Shown here: positions 7,856 through 15,626 of the stretch, one piece after another | Position numbering within the stretch: the first letter of the stretch is position 1 | Layout: each line of letters opens with the position of its first letter | Assembly (NCBI GenBank): GCA_964624765.1 | Contig: CAZUZO010000008.1 | Span: 1 to 39,569, forward strand | Length of the DNA: 39,569 nucleotides | Source of the DNA: JAGTVB01 sp964624765 | Lineage (GTDB): Bacteria; Pseudomonadota; Gammaproteobacteria; HK1 | Direction: 5' to 3' | Notes under the pieces: generated by a model | The model's database searches: none | What the model saw: the letters and a program-made list of their open reading frames with translations, nothing else | What the model was told of the DNA's origin: nothing | Program-made: the position numbers and the translations under genes

Positions 7856-8860
7856 CTAAGACGAACGGGCAGGTAGGGTTAGCGTCGGTTGTGCGATAAC
7901 GGGGGCGACCTCTTGTCCGATGGAACTGGTCACGCCGTTCCGGCCAGCCGCTTTCGCCTCGTACATTGCTCGGTCCGCTCTTTGCAACAGACGGATACTG
8001 TCGTCTCCCGGCTCAAGCGTGGCGACCCCCAAGCTGACAGACATTCTGATCGACGACCCATCGTTTCTAATCGTTAAGGTCTGCACAGACGATCTCAGTC
8101 GTTCAGCGAGAAGGCAGGCACCTTCCATGTCCGTATTGCTGAGGACAATCAGGAATTCCTCGCCGCCATAACGAAAGACGATGTCGCTGTCGCGCACCGT
8201 CGCTTTGATGCACCCCGACAGCGCTTTCAGCGCGGTGTCCCCAACAAGGTGACCGTGCACATCGTTAATAGCCTTGAACTGATCAGCATCCAGCATGATC
8301 ACGGATAGCGGATTGCCGTGACGATGGGACAGATCCACCTCTCGCCTCAGTATGTCGTTGAGGCTCATCCGATTATTGACGCCGGTCAGCGGATCACGGG
8401 TGGCAGCCTTTAAGGCGTCGCGGTAGAGCAGGGTGTTGCGCAGGGGATGGACGACGCTGCACAGTGCATTTTCAATGATGGCGCGAATGCTTTGCGTAAA
8501 GGGCTGCGTCCGGCTGAAGGTCACCGTCCCCAGATTGGCGTCTTCAAGGACTAGATTGTAAGCACATGCATATTCGTAGGACTCCCCAAAAGATGCACAG
8601 ATATCCCCTGTGTAACTCCAGTATTCAACGCCTATTCCGGACAATACGTCACTCACCTGGGCGCCGAAGATATCGATGAGCTTTTCAACATCAAGCGTGG
8701 TTTGCAGCGCCAGGGCGAGATCCAGCAGCCACTCCCGATCCGCCGGTCCTGACTGTTTGTCAAGGCGGAGTTGTCCGCGGTTCACTAATCTGAGCTCTTG
8801 CCCTACGGTCGTGTTGTGGGTGCTCGGAACACTGATAGTGGAATAGGAGTGGGGAGCCAT
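7856..8860 (-). CDS. GGDEF diguanylate cyclase with N-terminal sensor region
   Basis: The protein (334 residues from ATG 8860) probably makes cyclic di-GMP from two GTP. The C-terminal GGDEF domain starts near RDPLTGVNNR. The active-site signature is GGEEF at about 232-236, preceded five residues earlier by RDSD (223-226), an intact inhibitory I-site, so product inhibition is expected. The N-terminal 145 residues resemble a degenerate GAF-type sensory domain; no membrane segment is seen, so it should be cytosolic. Start 8860 was chosen because AAGGA lies 6-7 nt upstream; ATG 8914 is longer but lacks a good site. It lies beside flagellar genes, so a link to motility control is possible but not shown. 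Confidence 0.85.
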   Translation of the reverse strand: MAPHSYSTISVPSTHNTTVGQELRLVNRGQLRLDKQSGPADREWLLDLALALQTTLDVEKLIDIFGAQVSDVLSGIGVEYWSYTGDICASFGESYEYACAYNLVLEDANLGTVTFSRTQPFTQSIRAIIENALCSVVHPLRNTLLYRDALKAATRDPLTGVNNRMSLNDILRREVDLSHRHGNPLSVIMLDADQFKAINDVHGHLVGDTALKALSGCIKATVRDSDIVFRYGGEEFLIVLSNTDMEGACLLAERLRSSVQTLTIRNDGSSIRMSVSLGVATLEPGDDSIRLLQRADRAMYEAKAAGRNGVTSSIGQEVAPVIAQPTLTLPARSS

Positions 8861-8950
8861 CGCTGTCCTTCCCTGCAAACTAGAGTCTCGGGGGCTTGGG
8901 CGTACAAACTCCATGCCATGCTCTTATCCGAGGACGTCCCAACGGAACCG

Positions 8951-9093
8951 AGAGCTTGTGAAAAAACCTGTTACACGACCCGATAGCGGCGTTGGGCGGT
9001 GCTCGCTCCTCGCCTATCTACCTGATATGTCTCTCGGCTTCGCGCCGTCCGCCTTGCTCTCGGGTCGCTCTCGACGGTTTTTTCACAAGCTCT
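8951..9093 (+). repeat. Family A inverted-terminus repeat, copy 2
   Basis: This 143 bp element lies between the GGDEF and HDOD genes. Its ends are AGAGCTTGTG and CACAAGCTCT. Compared with copies 1 and 3 (AGAGGTTGTG / CACAACCTCT) both arms carry a change that restores pairing. A second internal inverted repeat, CGACCCGA and TCGGGTCG, lies inside the first. It can fold into a long nested hairpin in either strand and may affect transcript ends between the two minus-strand genes. Confidence 0.85.
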
Positions 9094-9164
9094 GAGATCG
9101 GACCACCGACCTCCCGAAAAACCTCCGAGGAGGCATGTTCAGAGAGGCCAGATCGCTGTATCGA

Positions 9165-10391
9165 CTAATCCTGCAGCATGTGGCTAACGGTCGCAGCGTC
9201 GTTTCGAGCGGCACTGATCTGTTGCATGATTTCCTCTTGATTTTCCCCTGATAAACCAAGTTTCTTCAGCGCGGGGATATCCTGAGGCGGTAGGGATAAG
9301 GTGGGCAGGAGGATGCCAGCGTTGATGCACAGTTGGGCGGCTACCACGAGATCGCAGTAATCGGGTTCCGGCGCGGGATCTCTAAGCCAATTCTCGGCCG
9401 CCTCCGCGACCGAGACAATATCCGGTTCGAACTGCCAGGTAGTCAACACCAAAACCCCTGCCATGGCTCTTAGTTTGTGCAGTGCTTGAGTGAAGGCATC
9501 GACACTGATGAATTCAGGGGCAAGATCGGGATGAGTTAGGATGGGGACTTCCCCGATGTCATGCACCAGTCCGGCAAGCAGAGCGCGTTCTGGATTGAGC
9601 CGCGGCTGAGCCTGGGCCATGACGTAGCATAGGGACGATACCTCAACGCTATGTTCCCAGAGGGCATGCATACGTTGGCGGAGCAAGGGTGACTTTGCTC
9701 GGAACGTGTTTTTCACCGCCAGACTCATGGCGAGATTCCGTGAGGTGTCGAGCCCAAGACGTATCACGGCATCCTTTACCCCATGGATGGAATTCTGTCC
9801 TCGGTAAAGAGGGCTGTTGGCAGCTTGAACCACCCTAGCCGCAAGGATCGGATCGGATTGAATAATGCTCGAGACATCCGTAACTTTAGTATTTGGATCT
9901 TGCGCAGTCCGCCTGAGGCGTAGCGCCACTTCTGGCAGAGTAGGCAGCTCTAACTGTCCCGTTTGACAGGCGTCGTATACCGTCTGCAAGAGTTCACTTT
10001 CGAGAGGATTGACTTGCATGTCGTGCACGTCATAAGCCGATAAAGTTTCTTGGTTTTGTAGTCTTTCTAGGACAACCTTGTCTAGGAGCAATAGTTCGAT
10101 CGAGGAAGTGGATAAGGCAAACAGTTCGGGTTCGGTTCTCTGAAATATTGGTTTGAGCGCCCGAGGCGTGCCTGCCCGCATGGATTCAACAATCGTCGAT
10201 CCGGAAACCACCGCCAGTGTGCCTTGGACGAGGTATATGAGAGACGTCGTCTCTTTACCGGCACTGATCTTGACCTTGGCGGGAACCTTACGCCAGCGTA
10301 TGTTCTCGGCAATCTGTGTCAGGCTTGCAGGGCTCAGTGCATTGAGAGGTTCAAGTGAAGGGAGTAACTTATGCGCTGCGCTCTCGATCAT
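9165..10391 (-). CDS. HDOD-domain protein with cyclic-nucleotide-binding-like N-terminus
   Basis: This 408-residue predicted cytosolic protein begins at ATG 10391, with GGGGGGA about 7 nt upstream; an upstream TTG at 10433 is less likely. Residues about 1-115 have the spacing of a cNMP-binding-type beta-barrel (ISAGKETTSLIYLVQGTLAVV) but lack an evident phosphate-binding cassette. Residues about 145-350 are an HDOD domain beginning ELPTLPEVALRL, with SDPILAARVVQAANSPLY and LVHDIGEVPIL. HDOD proteins act as signalling scaffolds in motility, stress and virulence and usually lack hydrolase activity. Its position between a cyclase and flgN suggests a role in motility signalling; this is inference from position. 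Confidence 0.82.
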   Translation of the reverse strand: MIESAAHKLLPSLEPLNALSPASLTQIAENIRWRKVPAKVKISAGKETTSLIYLVQGTLAVVSGSTIVESMRAGTPRALKPIFQRTEPELFALSTSSIELLLLDKVVLERLQNQETLSAYDVHDMQVNPLESELLQTVYDACQTGQLELPTLPEVALRLRRTAQDPNTKVTDVSSIIQSDPILAARVVQAANSPLYRGQNSIHGVKDAVIRLGLDTSRNLAMSLAVKNTFRAKSPLLRQRMHALWEHSVEVSSLCYVMAQAQPRLNPERALLAGLVHDIGEVPILTHPDLAPEFISVDAFTQALHKLRAMAGVLVLTTWQFEPDIVSVAEAAENWLRDPAPEPDYCDLVVAAQLCINAGILLPTLSLPPQDIPALKKLGLSGENQEEIMQQISAARNDAATVSHMLQD

Positions 10392-10540
10392 CTGGCATCC
10401 CCCCGCGGCGTGAAGAACTCGATAGTCAAACAACTACCGTGCCGGTGAAGTTCTCTCTTGTAAGCTTTGTTGAGGCTGTCCCGGGGCGGAGCGTTTGCGG
10501 CCGGCGTGATGACTCTTAAATCGGACCATTTTTCCCACCC

Positions 10541-11053
10541 TCAGACGATTATCCGATAAGATGATCCGTCGCTTGTGCTGCGCTGACCGCTGCTATCGTA
10601 AGGCATGTTTCGCGTTTGCACGCCTTGTATCAGACTTATCATTCCTCTCGTATGGCGACTAAGAACTGAGATGAGCTCACCGTTTGCACAGTTTTGAACT
10701 TGACATTGCGCTAGGAGAACATGCAGTTCTTCCCAGTCGGCAGACCGGTGCGGTGGTACGTTGAACTGACCGCTGCGGCGCGCCGATGTGCTCACTGCAG
10801 CCCGTAGCTTTTCAATTTGATCGGCTCCACTTTGATACGCCTGCTCCAGGGCACGCAAGATTTCCTGCTTTCGAGCGGTGAGCGCACGGATTTTCGCATA
10901 CGCTCTTTGCTGCAATGCTGAGTGCTCACGAATGAGAAGACTCGCTAACTCTCTCGCTTGTCGAGTCAGCTCTTCGAGCAACGGTGATGAAGTTTCTAGG
11001 GAGTCGTGAGCTGGGTATTGCGACTGAGTGGATATGACTTGATTCTGCGTCAT
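10541..11053 (-). CDS. flgN: Flagellar export chaperone FlgN
   Basis: This 170-residue helical protein is of the FlgN family, the cytosolic chaperone that escorts the hook-junction proteins FlgK and FlgL to the flagellar export gate. Visible features are a long amphipathic N-terminal helix region (LLEELTRQARELASLLIREHSALQQ, then ALTARKQEILRALEQAYQ) and the C-terminal YDSSGQ motif common in the family. It is encoded on the same strand as flgA, 161 bp downstream. FlgM, the anti-sigma factor usually found beside flgN, would need about 300 bp and does not fit in that gap. Its clients flgK and flgL are also not in this window. Confidence 0.75.
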   Translation of the reverse strand: MTQNQVISTQSQYPAHDSLETSSPLLEELTRQARELASLLIREHSALQQRAYAKIRALTARKQEILRALEQAYQSGADQIEKLRAAVSTSARRSGQFNVPPHRSADWEELHVLLAQCQVQNCANGELISVLSRHTRGMISLIQGVQTRNMPYDSSGQRSTSDGSSYRIIV

Positions 11054-11214
11054 GAGTCGTTTGGTAAAAGTTACGGATGAATCTCTGCGCGGAGATGACT
11101 AAGTAATTCACCCACGACCGATATTCTCAGTCATCACGCTCAAGCAGTTACGCCCGTTTTGACAGGACGTTGGCTGTGCCACGTGCACGGGTAACGGCAC
11201 TCCTCCTGGGTACT

Positions 11215-11910
11215 TTAATCGGGATTGACTAGGATGACCCCGGGCTGGGATGCGATGCCTTCCACCACGCGCGCTGTCCCGTGGGGCTTGACTGAGATGC
11301 GTTCACCGCGACTGCCATCCTTCAGCGCGGTACCGATGCCTCGCACCTCAAGTCCCTGCGATCGATAAAACAGCGTTACGCGTTGGCCCTTACGAATAAG
11401 CAGTGGATTTTTCAGTACGCTATGAGTCAACGGCTGATCCGCAGGGAAGCTGCGGGTGAGATATTTACCGACGGCCTCCTCGATGTCAGTCAGGATCGGG
11501 GAATGGAGATCAGTGATATCGTGTTCCGTTAGCTGGACATCTTCTACGCCAACCCTGGCGTCACGGGGTAAAGCTCGCCGTAGCACCACGACATCCCGAT
11601 AGATTCTCACCGTTGCGGAAAGATACAGTTTCCAAGGCTTGGGATCCGAACAGCGTACACCGACTGTCACATTGCCCCGCATGCTTGCGCCGGGAGGAAG
11701 GAAGGCGACCGGTGGTGATGCGCACTGAGATAAGCGCAAACGCGAATCGATCGAACCTATCTTAATACGGTTCAAGTCCTCATTATGCTGCATCATCCGA
11801 TTTAGGAAAGCGGCTGCAATGTCGCGGATCTCCTCCAATGACTGATATTCTTCGGCTCCAACACTGGTTAAACTCAATAGTAAAATGATAATAAGAAAGG
11901 CGTTGGTCAT
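11215..11910 (-). CDS. flgA: Flagellar P-ring assembly chaperone FlgA
   Basis: FlgA is the periplasmic chaperone for P-ring (FlgI) assembly. From ATG 11910 the protein has 231 residues, starting with a signal peptide (MTNAFLIIILLLSLTSVGA) cleaved before EEYQSL. The mature part has the N-terminal domain and a C-terminal SAF/AFP-like beta-clip domain (LPRDARVGVEDVQLTEHDI ... SGRGERISVKPHGTARVVEGI-like end). The in-frame extension up to 12258 is mostly repeat-derived and was rejected. The chosen ATG itself lies inside the edge of a family C repeat and has no clear Shine-Dalgarno site, so the initiation signal may have been rebuilt by the repeat. Confidence 0.85.
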   Translation of the reverse strand: MTNAFLIIILLLSLTSVGAEEYQSLEEIRDIAAAFLNRMMQHNEDLNRIKIGSIDSRLRLSQCASPPVAFLPPGASMRGNVTVGVRCSDPKPWKLYLSATVRIYRDVVVLRRALPRDARVGVEDVQLTEHDITDLHSPILTDIEEAVGKYLTRSFPADQPLTHSVLKNPLLIRKGQRVTLFYRSQGLEVRGIGTALKDGSRGERISVKPHGTARVVEGIASQPGVILVNPD

Positions 11911-12106
11911 CGTTTCGGCAGTTTGATGACCTTTGCCCTTGGGGCAGTCGACTCCTTGGCGCAAGGGACGCTGTGAAGACGTCCCTGTCGGCTTGGGTCC
12001 GGCATCCTTGCCGCACACACCCTTGCCCAAGGGGTTCGGCTGCCGAAGGCTTGGGCGCCGATCGAGCGCTCCGAAGAGCAACCCTGACGAAACGATGACC
12101 ATGGCC
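11905..12106. repeat. Family C dispersed repeat, longest copy
   Basis: About 200 bp with terminal inverted repeats: GGTCATCGTTTCG at the left end and CGAAACGATGACC at the right end, a perfect 13 bp match. Internal blocks include CCCAAGGGGTTCGGCTGCC, also found before mrpC, and CTCCGAAGAGCAACCCTGA, also found before flgG. The left end includes the ATG of flgA. It lies between the minus-strand sigma-54-like promoter and flgA, giving flgA an unusually long leader. Confidence 0.7.
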
Positions 12107-12311
12107 ACAAGAAAGACAGCACGCATAGGTTGTTGGCAGCATGAGGGAAGGCGATGCAGCCTCTTCAATTGATAAGCAAAATATGGCACCGAGTTAGAGT
12201 TCGGTGTTGCGCGCTCTCCATCAAGGACATCGCAAACGAGCGTCTTTAGCCTTCTCATTCCTGACTAGAGCTATACCTGCCCCGTGATAGACCTAAGGAC
12301 GAGCTTGGCGG

Positions 12312-12327
12312 GGCAATTCTTGTGCCG
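12312..12327 (-). promoter_or_regulatory. Sigma-54-type promoter reading toward flgA
   Basis: On the minus strand the sequence reads CGGCACA-AGAA-TTGC, close to the TGGCACG-N4-TTGC consensus, with the required GG and GC pairs exactly 12 bp apart. Transcription would begin near 12301 and run through about 390 nt of leader to flgA. It is divergent from the flgB promoter, matching the sigma-54 control of class II/III flagellar genes in many gammaproteobacteria. Confidence 0.55.
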
Positions 12328-12402
12328 AGGTTTGAAAACGATTTTGTTGCCCGTTGGCCTTCGGCTCCGCCACCCCTGACGTTTTGAAGCAGCTGCCTGG
12401 AG
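12328..12402 (-). repeat. Family B repeat, divergent partial copy
   Basis: The stretch from AAAACGATTTTGTTGCC to GTTTTGAAGCAGCTGC aligns with the inverted left half of the complete element at 18156-18374, including the end motif with CAGCT. Similarity is partial and was judged by eye. It lies in the 830 bp region between flgA and flgB, which otherwise contains no gene. Confidence 0.45.
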
Positions 12403-12544
12403 GGATCGCTCGCCCTGGGGAACAGTCGGCCCGTAACCGTTCGTTTCTCTGCTAACCCGTGAGAGAGATTGGAGGGTGAGGACTGCGGTTTAGAAGATTG
12501 GCTCTCTCGTCCCTCGCATGGCGACCATACGGATCTCTTCCGAT

Positions 12545-12562
12545 CCGGCAATGGCTTGCCGG
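12545..12562. repeat. Short perfect hairpin in the flgA-flgB gap
   Basis: CCGGCAA and TTGCCGG form a perfect 7 bp stem around a TGGC loop, followed closely by a second GTCCGGCAG block. There is no T-tract, so it is not a convincing terminator. It may be another repeat remnant. Confidence 0.35.
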
Positions 12563-12624
12563 TCCGGCAGCCACCTGCCGAGTAGTAATGCGGGTAAATG
12601 CTGGGGAACACGCTTGTTTCATTC

Positions 12625-12679
12625 GCTGCCGTGCGCCTTGCTCGGCCGGCGCGCGCGATATTTTTAAAGCAGCTTCTTA
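12625..12679 (-). repeat. Family B repeat, partial copy before flgB
   Basis: The block GCCGTGCGCCTTGCTCGGCC through ATATTTTTAAAGCAGCTTCTTA matches, in inverted orientation, the left end of the complete element at 18156-18374 (GCTGTGCGCCTTGCTCTGCC, then ACATTTTTAAAACAGCTTCTTA). It ends about 10 bp before the flgB sigma-54 promoter and so sits where activator binding sites would be expected. Confidence 0.7.
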
Positions 12680-12689
12680 ATTGAACGAA

Positions 12690-12706
12690 CTGGCACGGGT
12701 CCTGCC
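12690..12706 (+). promoter_or_regulatory. Sigma-54 promoter of the flgB operon
   Basis: TGGCACG-GGTC-CTGC matches the -24/-12 sigma-54 consensus with correct GG-to-GC spacing (12 bp). The predicted start near 12717 is followed by the purine-rich GAGGGTGCTAGAGA and the flgB ATG at 12741. This implies control by RpoN and a flagellar activator of the FleQ/FlrC type, which is not in the window. Confidence 0.8.
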
Positions 12707-12740
12707 TAGTGTTGGTCCGCGCTAAAGAGGGTGCTAGAGA

Positions 12741-13151
12741 ATGATCAACAGGTTCAGTCTAGATAACGTCTTTGGAATTCATGAACACGCAATTGCACTT
12801 AGGGCTCGACGGGCCACACTGTTGGCGTCCAATTTAGCCAATGCGGACACTCCGAACTATAAAGCACGGGACATCGATTTTCACGAGGCTTTCGCAGCCG
12901 CCCTTGGGGCTTCTTCGAGAGTCAGCCTGGCGATGACCGATGGTCGCCATATAGGCCCGGCAAATCATACATCAGGGTATGGCGCATCGCTACAATACCG
13001 CCAGCCATGGCAACCGGCGGTAGATGGCAATAGCGTCGAAACCGCCATTGAGCAGGCGGCTTTCTTAGATAACGCCATACGTTACCAAGCCAGTATAACC
13101 TTCTTGAACGGACGCATTCAATCCGTGCTGACCGCAATTAGGGAGGAGTAG
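12741..13151 (+). CDS. flgB: Flagellar proximal rod protein FlgB
   Basis: FlgB forms the membrane-proximal part of the rod that crosses the periplasm. The 136-residue protein has the usual rod N-terminal motif LASNLANADTPNYKARDIDF at about residues 30-50, and a C-terminal coiled region ending FLNGRIQSVLTAIREE, both for axial packing. There is no signal peptide because it is exported by the flagellar type III apparatus. It is first in an operon driven by the sigma-54 promoter at 12690. Four bases separate it from flgC. Length and motifs are typical. Confidence 0.93.
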   Translation: MINRFSLDNVFGIHEHAIALRARRATLLASNLANADTPNYKARDIDFHEAFAAALGASSRVSLAMTDGRHIGPANHTSGYGASLQYRQPWQPAVDGNSVETAIEQAAFLDNAIRYQASITFLNGRIQSVLTAIREE

Positions 13152-13155
13152 ACCC

Positions 13156-13572
13156 ATGGCGTTAATGCAGGTATTGGGTATTGCAAGTTCCGCACTGAAC
13201 GCACAGTCGGTGCGACTTAACCTCACGGCCAGCAATCTCGGCAACGCCGACGCGGTCAGTAGTAGTGTCGGGGAAACGTATCGTGCTCGCCACCCTGTGT
13301 TTGCTACCGTGTTACGACAAGTCGAGGGTTCAGCGATGGTGTCGAGTGGCGTGCAGGCGGTCGGTGTCATAGAAAGCCAAGCTGTGCCGCGCAAGGAGTA
13401 TCTTCCCGAGCACCCCCAGGCAGATGCTGATGGTTATATCTACCGCCCCAACGTCAATGTCATACAAGAGATGGCTGATATGATTTCTGCGTCTAGGAGT
13501 TATCAGAGCAATATTGAAGTCATCAATGCCTCCAAGCAAATGCTTTTGCAGACGCTTGCCATCGGCCAATAA
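13156..13572 (+). CDS. flgC: Flagellar proximal rod protein FlgC
   Basis: FlgC is the second proximal rod subunit. The 138-residue protein has the rod motif LNLTASNLGNADAVSS at about residues 20-35, YIYRPNVNVIQEMADMISASRSYQSNIEVINASKQMLLQTL at the C-terminus, and the expected length. The ribosome binding site GGAGGAG overlaps the end of flgB and lies 6-7 nt before the ATG, so translation is coupled. FlgB, FlgC, FlgF and FlgG are built up in order as the rod; all four are present here. Confidence 0.93.
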   Translation: MALMQVLGIASSALNAQSVRLNLTASNLGNADAVSSSVGETYRARHPVFATVLRQVEGSAMVSSGVQAVGVIESQAVPRKEYLPEHPQADADGYIYRPNVNVIQEMADMISASRSYQSNIEVINASKQMLLQTLAIGQ

Positions 13573-13600
13573 GAAGTGGTGTGCGCTCGGGAGAATTACG

Positions 13601-14281
13601 ATGTCTGATGTGTCCAGCCTTTTTCCCAACATCCTGAATGACTTAGGAACGAGATCGCTCGAGAACCACGCTCAGCCAAAGCAACAGCTGGGGCAAAATG
13701 AATTTTTCCAACTCATGATAGCTCAGCTAAAGCACCAAGATCCGCTCAAGCCGACAGAAAACGATGCGTTGATTGCCCAGGTGGCGCAGTTCTCTACCGT
13801 TGATGGCATTCATGAAATGCAGCGGTCGATCGAAGCCCTGGCCGGATCTTTTCAATCTGCTCAGGCTCTGCAGGCGTCCACTTTGGTGGGTCGGGATGTT
13901 CTCGTGAGCACTGACAGGGGGGTGCTCGAGCCAGGCCAGCCAATCTCAGGAGCGGTGCGATTGGATGCGTCAGCCAGTGCCCTATCGATCGATGTGACAA
14001 CACCCGCCGGAGCGCTCGTTCGCACCATCGAGCTGGGGCCGCAAGTTTCGGGCCGCATCGATTTTTCCTGGGATGGGCTCGATAACCGCGGTCAGTCTGT
14101 ACCAACCGGGCAATACATCATTCAGGCGCGGGCAGTGCGCGAAGGCGAAACCTTCAACGTTGCGACCTTGATCCAGTCGAAGGTGGAAAGCGTGACTTTG
14201 AATCGCGAGCCGGGAATGTTGACGCTCAATTTGCGGCACCAACAACCGGTGTTGTTAAATCAAATCGCCGAGCTCCTATGA
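13601..14281 (+). CDS. flgD: Flagellar hook cap protein FlgD
   Basis: FlgD caps the growing hook and is later discarded. The 226-residue protein starts at ATG 13601, with GGGAGA upstream; an in-frame start at 13514 would overlap flgC and lacks support. Residues about 30-75 hold the conserved GQNEFFQLMIAQLKHQDPLKPTENDALIAQVAQFSTVDGI core. Residues about 100-195 form the Ig/tudor-like FLG domain with FSWDGLDNRGQSVPTGQYI. The C-terminal portion closes the fold. It lies 28 bp behind flgC and 72 bp before flgE. Confidence 0.92.
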   Translation: MSDVSSLFPNILNDLGTRSLENHAQPKQQLGQNEFFQLMIAQLKHQDPLKPTENDALIAQVAQFSTVDGIHEMQRSIEALAGSFQSAQALQASTLVGRDVLVSTDRGVLEPGQPISGAVRLDASASALSIDVTTPAGALVRTIELGPQVSGRIDFSWDGLDNRGQSVPTGQYIIQARAVREGETFNVATLIQSKVESVTLNREPGMLTLNLRHQQPVLLNQIAELL

Positions 14282-14301
14282 TAGGGCGGTATCTTAGGCG
14301 G

Positions 14302-14329
14302 AATCGAGATCGAATCGAGAAATCGAGAA
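14302..14329. repeat. Short AATCGAGA tandem array before flgE
   Basis: In the 72 bp flgD-flgE gap, AATCGAGA-like units recur three times in 28 bp (AATCGAGAT, GAATCGAGA, AATCGAGA). The array lies just upstream of the flgE ribosome binding site AGAGG. It may simply be slippage-derived. Confidence 0.5.
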
Positions 14330-14353
14330 CTTGCTGCACAAGAGGTAAATGAT

Positions 14354-15571
14354 ATGGCGTTTCGCATCGCTGTAAGCGGTCTTAGAGGCGCTGCCGCGGA
14401 TTTGGATGTTACCGGGAACAATGTTGCCAACAGCAACACAACCGGCTTTAAAACTTCTCGCGCACAATTTTCCGACATTTATCCGGTATCTGATTTTGGT
14501 ACCGTTAACCATGCGGTCGGTCAGGGTGTAAAAGTCGCGGCGGTGACGCAACAATTCAGTCAAGGTAACGTCTCATTCACAGAAAACAATCTCGATTTGG
14601 CCATCAACGGACAGGGCTTCTTTGTACTCGAGAAACCAGCCGGCGATCGGGTGTATTCAAGAGCGGGCGCTTTTGAAGTAGACCGTGAGAATTTCATAGT
14701 CAATAGCTCAGGCCAGCGGTTGATCGGATTTCAGAGTAACAATGGGAATGTAACGGGGGCCCTGGGACCGATCCGTCTAGCCCAAAGCAATATTGAACCG
14801 CGCGCCACAACGGCGATCGATATCGGTTTGAACCTGGATGCCGGGGTGAGTGTGGCGGCGGTTGAACCATTCGATCCGGAACGTGCCGACAGCTATCATT
14901 TCTCGACTTCTACGACCGTGTATGACTCGCTCGGAAAAGAACATCTCGCCAGCCTCTACCTTGTTAAATCCGATACCACTGCAGGGCAATGGCAGGTTCA
15001 TCTTCGTGTCGATGATCGAGACGCCAACCCTGATACAGGCCCTTTGCAGTTGCAGTTCAATGAATCGGGGCGTTTAATTTCCGGCGCGCAGCATACCAGC
15101 AACTTTGACCCGGAGAACGGGGCGGCGATGATGACGCTCGGTTTTGACTTCTCATCCAGCACTCAGTTTGGTTCCGAGTTTGGCGTCAATTCTCTGCAGC
15201 AAGATGGCTATACCACGGGTAGATTGAGCGGTCTTGACATTGACGGTGACGGCATCGTCACCGCTCGCTACACCAACGGCCAGTTTTTGGCTCAAGGCCA
15301 GGTGGCGTTGGCGAACTTTAGTAATGCTCAAGGTTTACAGCCCCTCGGTGATACGAGCTGGGCTCAGACTTATCGTTCAGGAGCACCGTTAGTGGGAGAG
15401 CCGGGTTCGGCCAGTCTGGGACTCGTACAGTCAGGTGCTTTGGAAGACTCAAACGTTGATCTGGCCGAGCAGCTTGTCAACATGATCGTAGCGCAGCGCA
15501 ACTTTCAGGCGAACGCTCAAATGATCCGGGCAGAGGATGAGATCACCCAAACGATCATTAACATACGTTAG
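14354..15571 (+). CDS. flgE: Flagellar hook protein FlgE
   Basis: FlgE is the hook subunit, the universal joint of the flagellum. The 405-residue protein shows the axial N-terminal motif DVTGNNVANSNTTGFKTSRAQFSDIY, the NGQGFFVL signature at about residues 90-97, a D1/D2 central part with FSTSTTVYDSLGKEHLASLYLVK, and the C-terminal EDSNVDLAEQLVNMIVAQRNFQANAQMIRAEDEITQTIINIR motif. AGAGG lies about 9 nt before the ATG. The length is usual for gammaproteobacterial hooks. It is exported without a signal peptide. Confidence 0.93.
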   Translation: MAFRIAVSGLRGAAADLDVTGNNVANSNTTGFKTSRAQFSDIYPVSDFGTVNHAVGQGVKVAAVTQQFSQGNVSFTENNLDLAINGQGFFVLEKPAGDRVYSRAGAFEVDRENFIVNSSGQRLIGFQSNNGNVTGALGPIRLAQSNIEPRATTAIDIGLNLDAGVSVAAVEPFDPERADSYHFSTSTTVYDSLGKEHLASLYLVKSDTTAGQWQVHLRVDDRDANPDTGPLQLQFNESGRLISGAQHTSNFDPENGAAMMTLGFDFSSSTQFGSEFGVNSLQQDGYTTGRLSGLDIDGDGIVTARYTNGQFLAQGQVALANFSNAQGLQPLGDTSWAQTYRSGAPLVGEPGSASLGLVQSGALEDSNVDLAEQLVNMIVAQRNFQANAQMIRAEDEITQTIINIR

Positions 15572-15626
15572 AAGCAACCTTTCAGCCCAGGCGCAGTGGT
15601 GCGGGTTACTATTTGGAGGTGGAGAG

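Noticed and set aside
10434..10460. CGGCACG-GTAG-TTGT on the minus strand before the HDOD gene as a sigma-54 promoter
   Set aside because: The essential -12 GC is GT here, so the match is too weak to report as a promoter.
11911..12258. Upstream extension of flgA
   Set aside because: The extension is mainly family C repeat and would place the clear FlgA signal peptide inside the protein.
12255..12611. 118-codon frame on the minus strand in the flgA-flgB gap
   Set aside because: It overlaps repeat fragments and the sigma-54-like site, has no ribosome site and shows no family resemblance.
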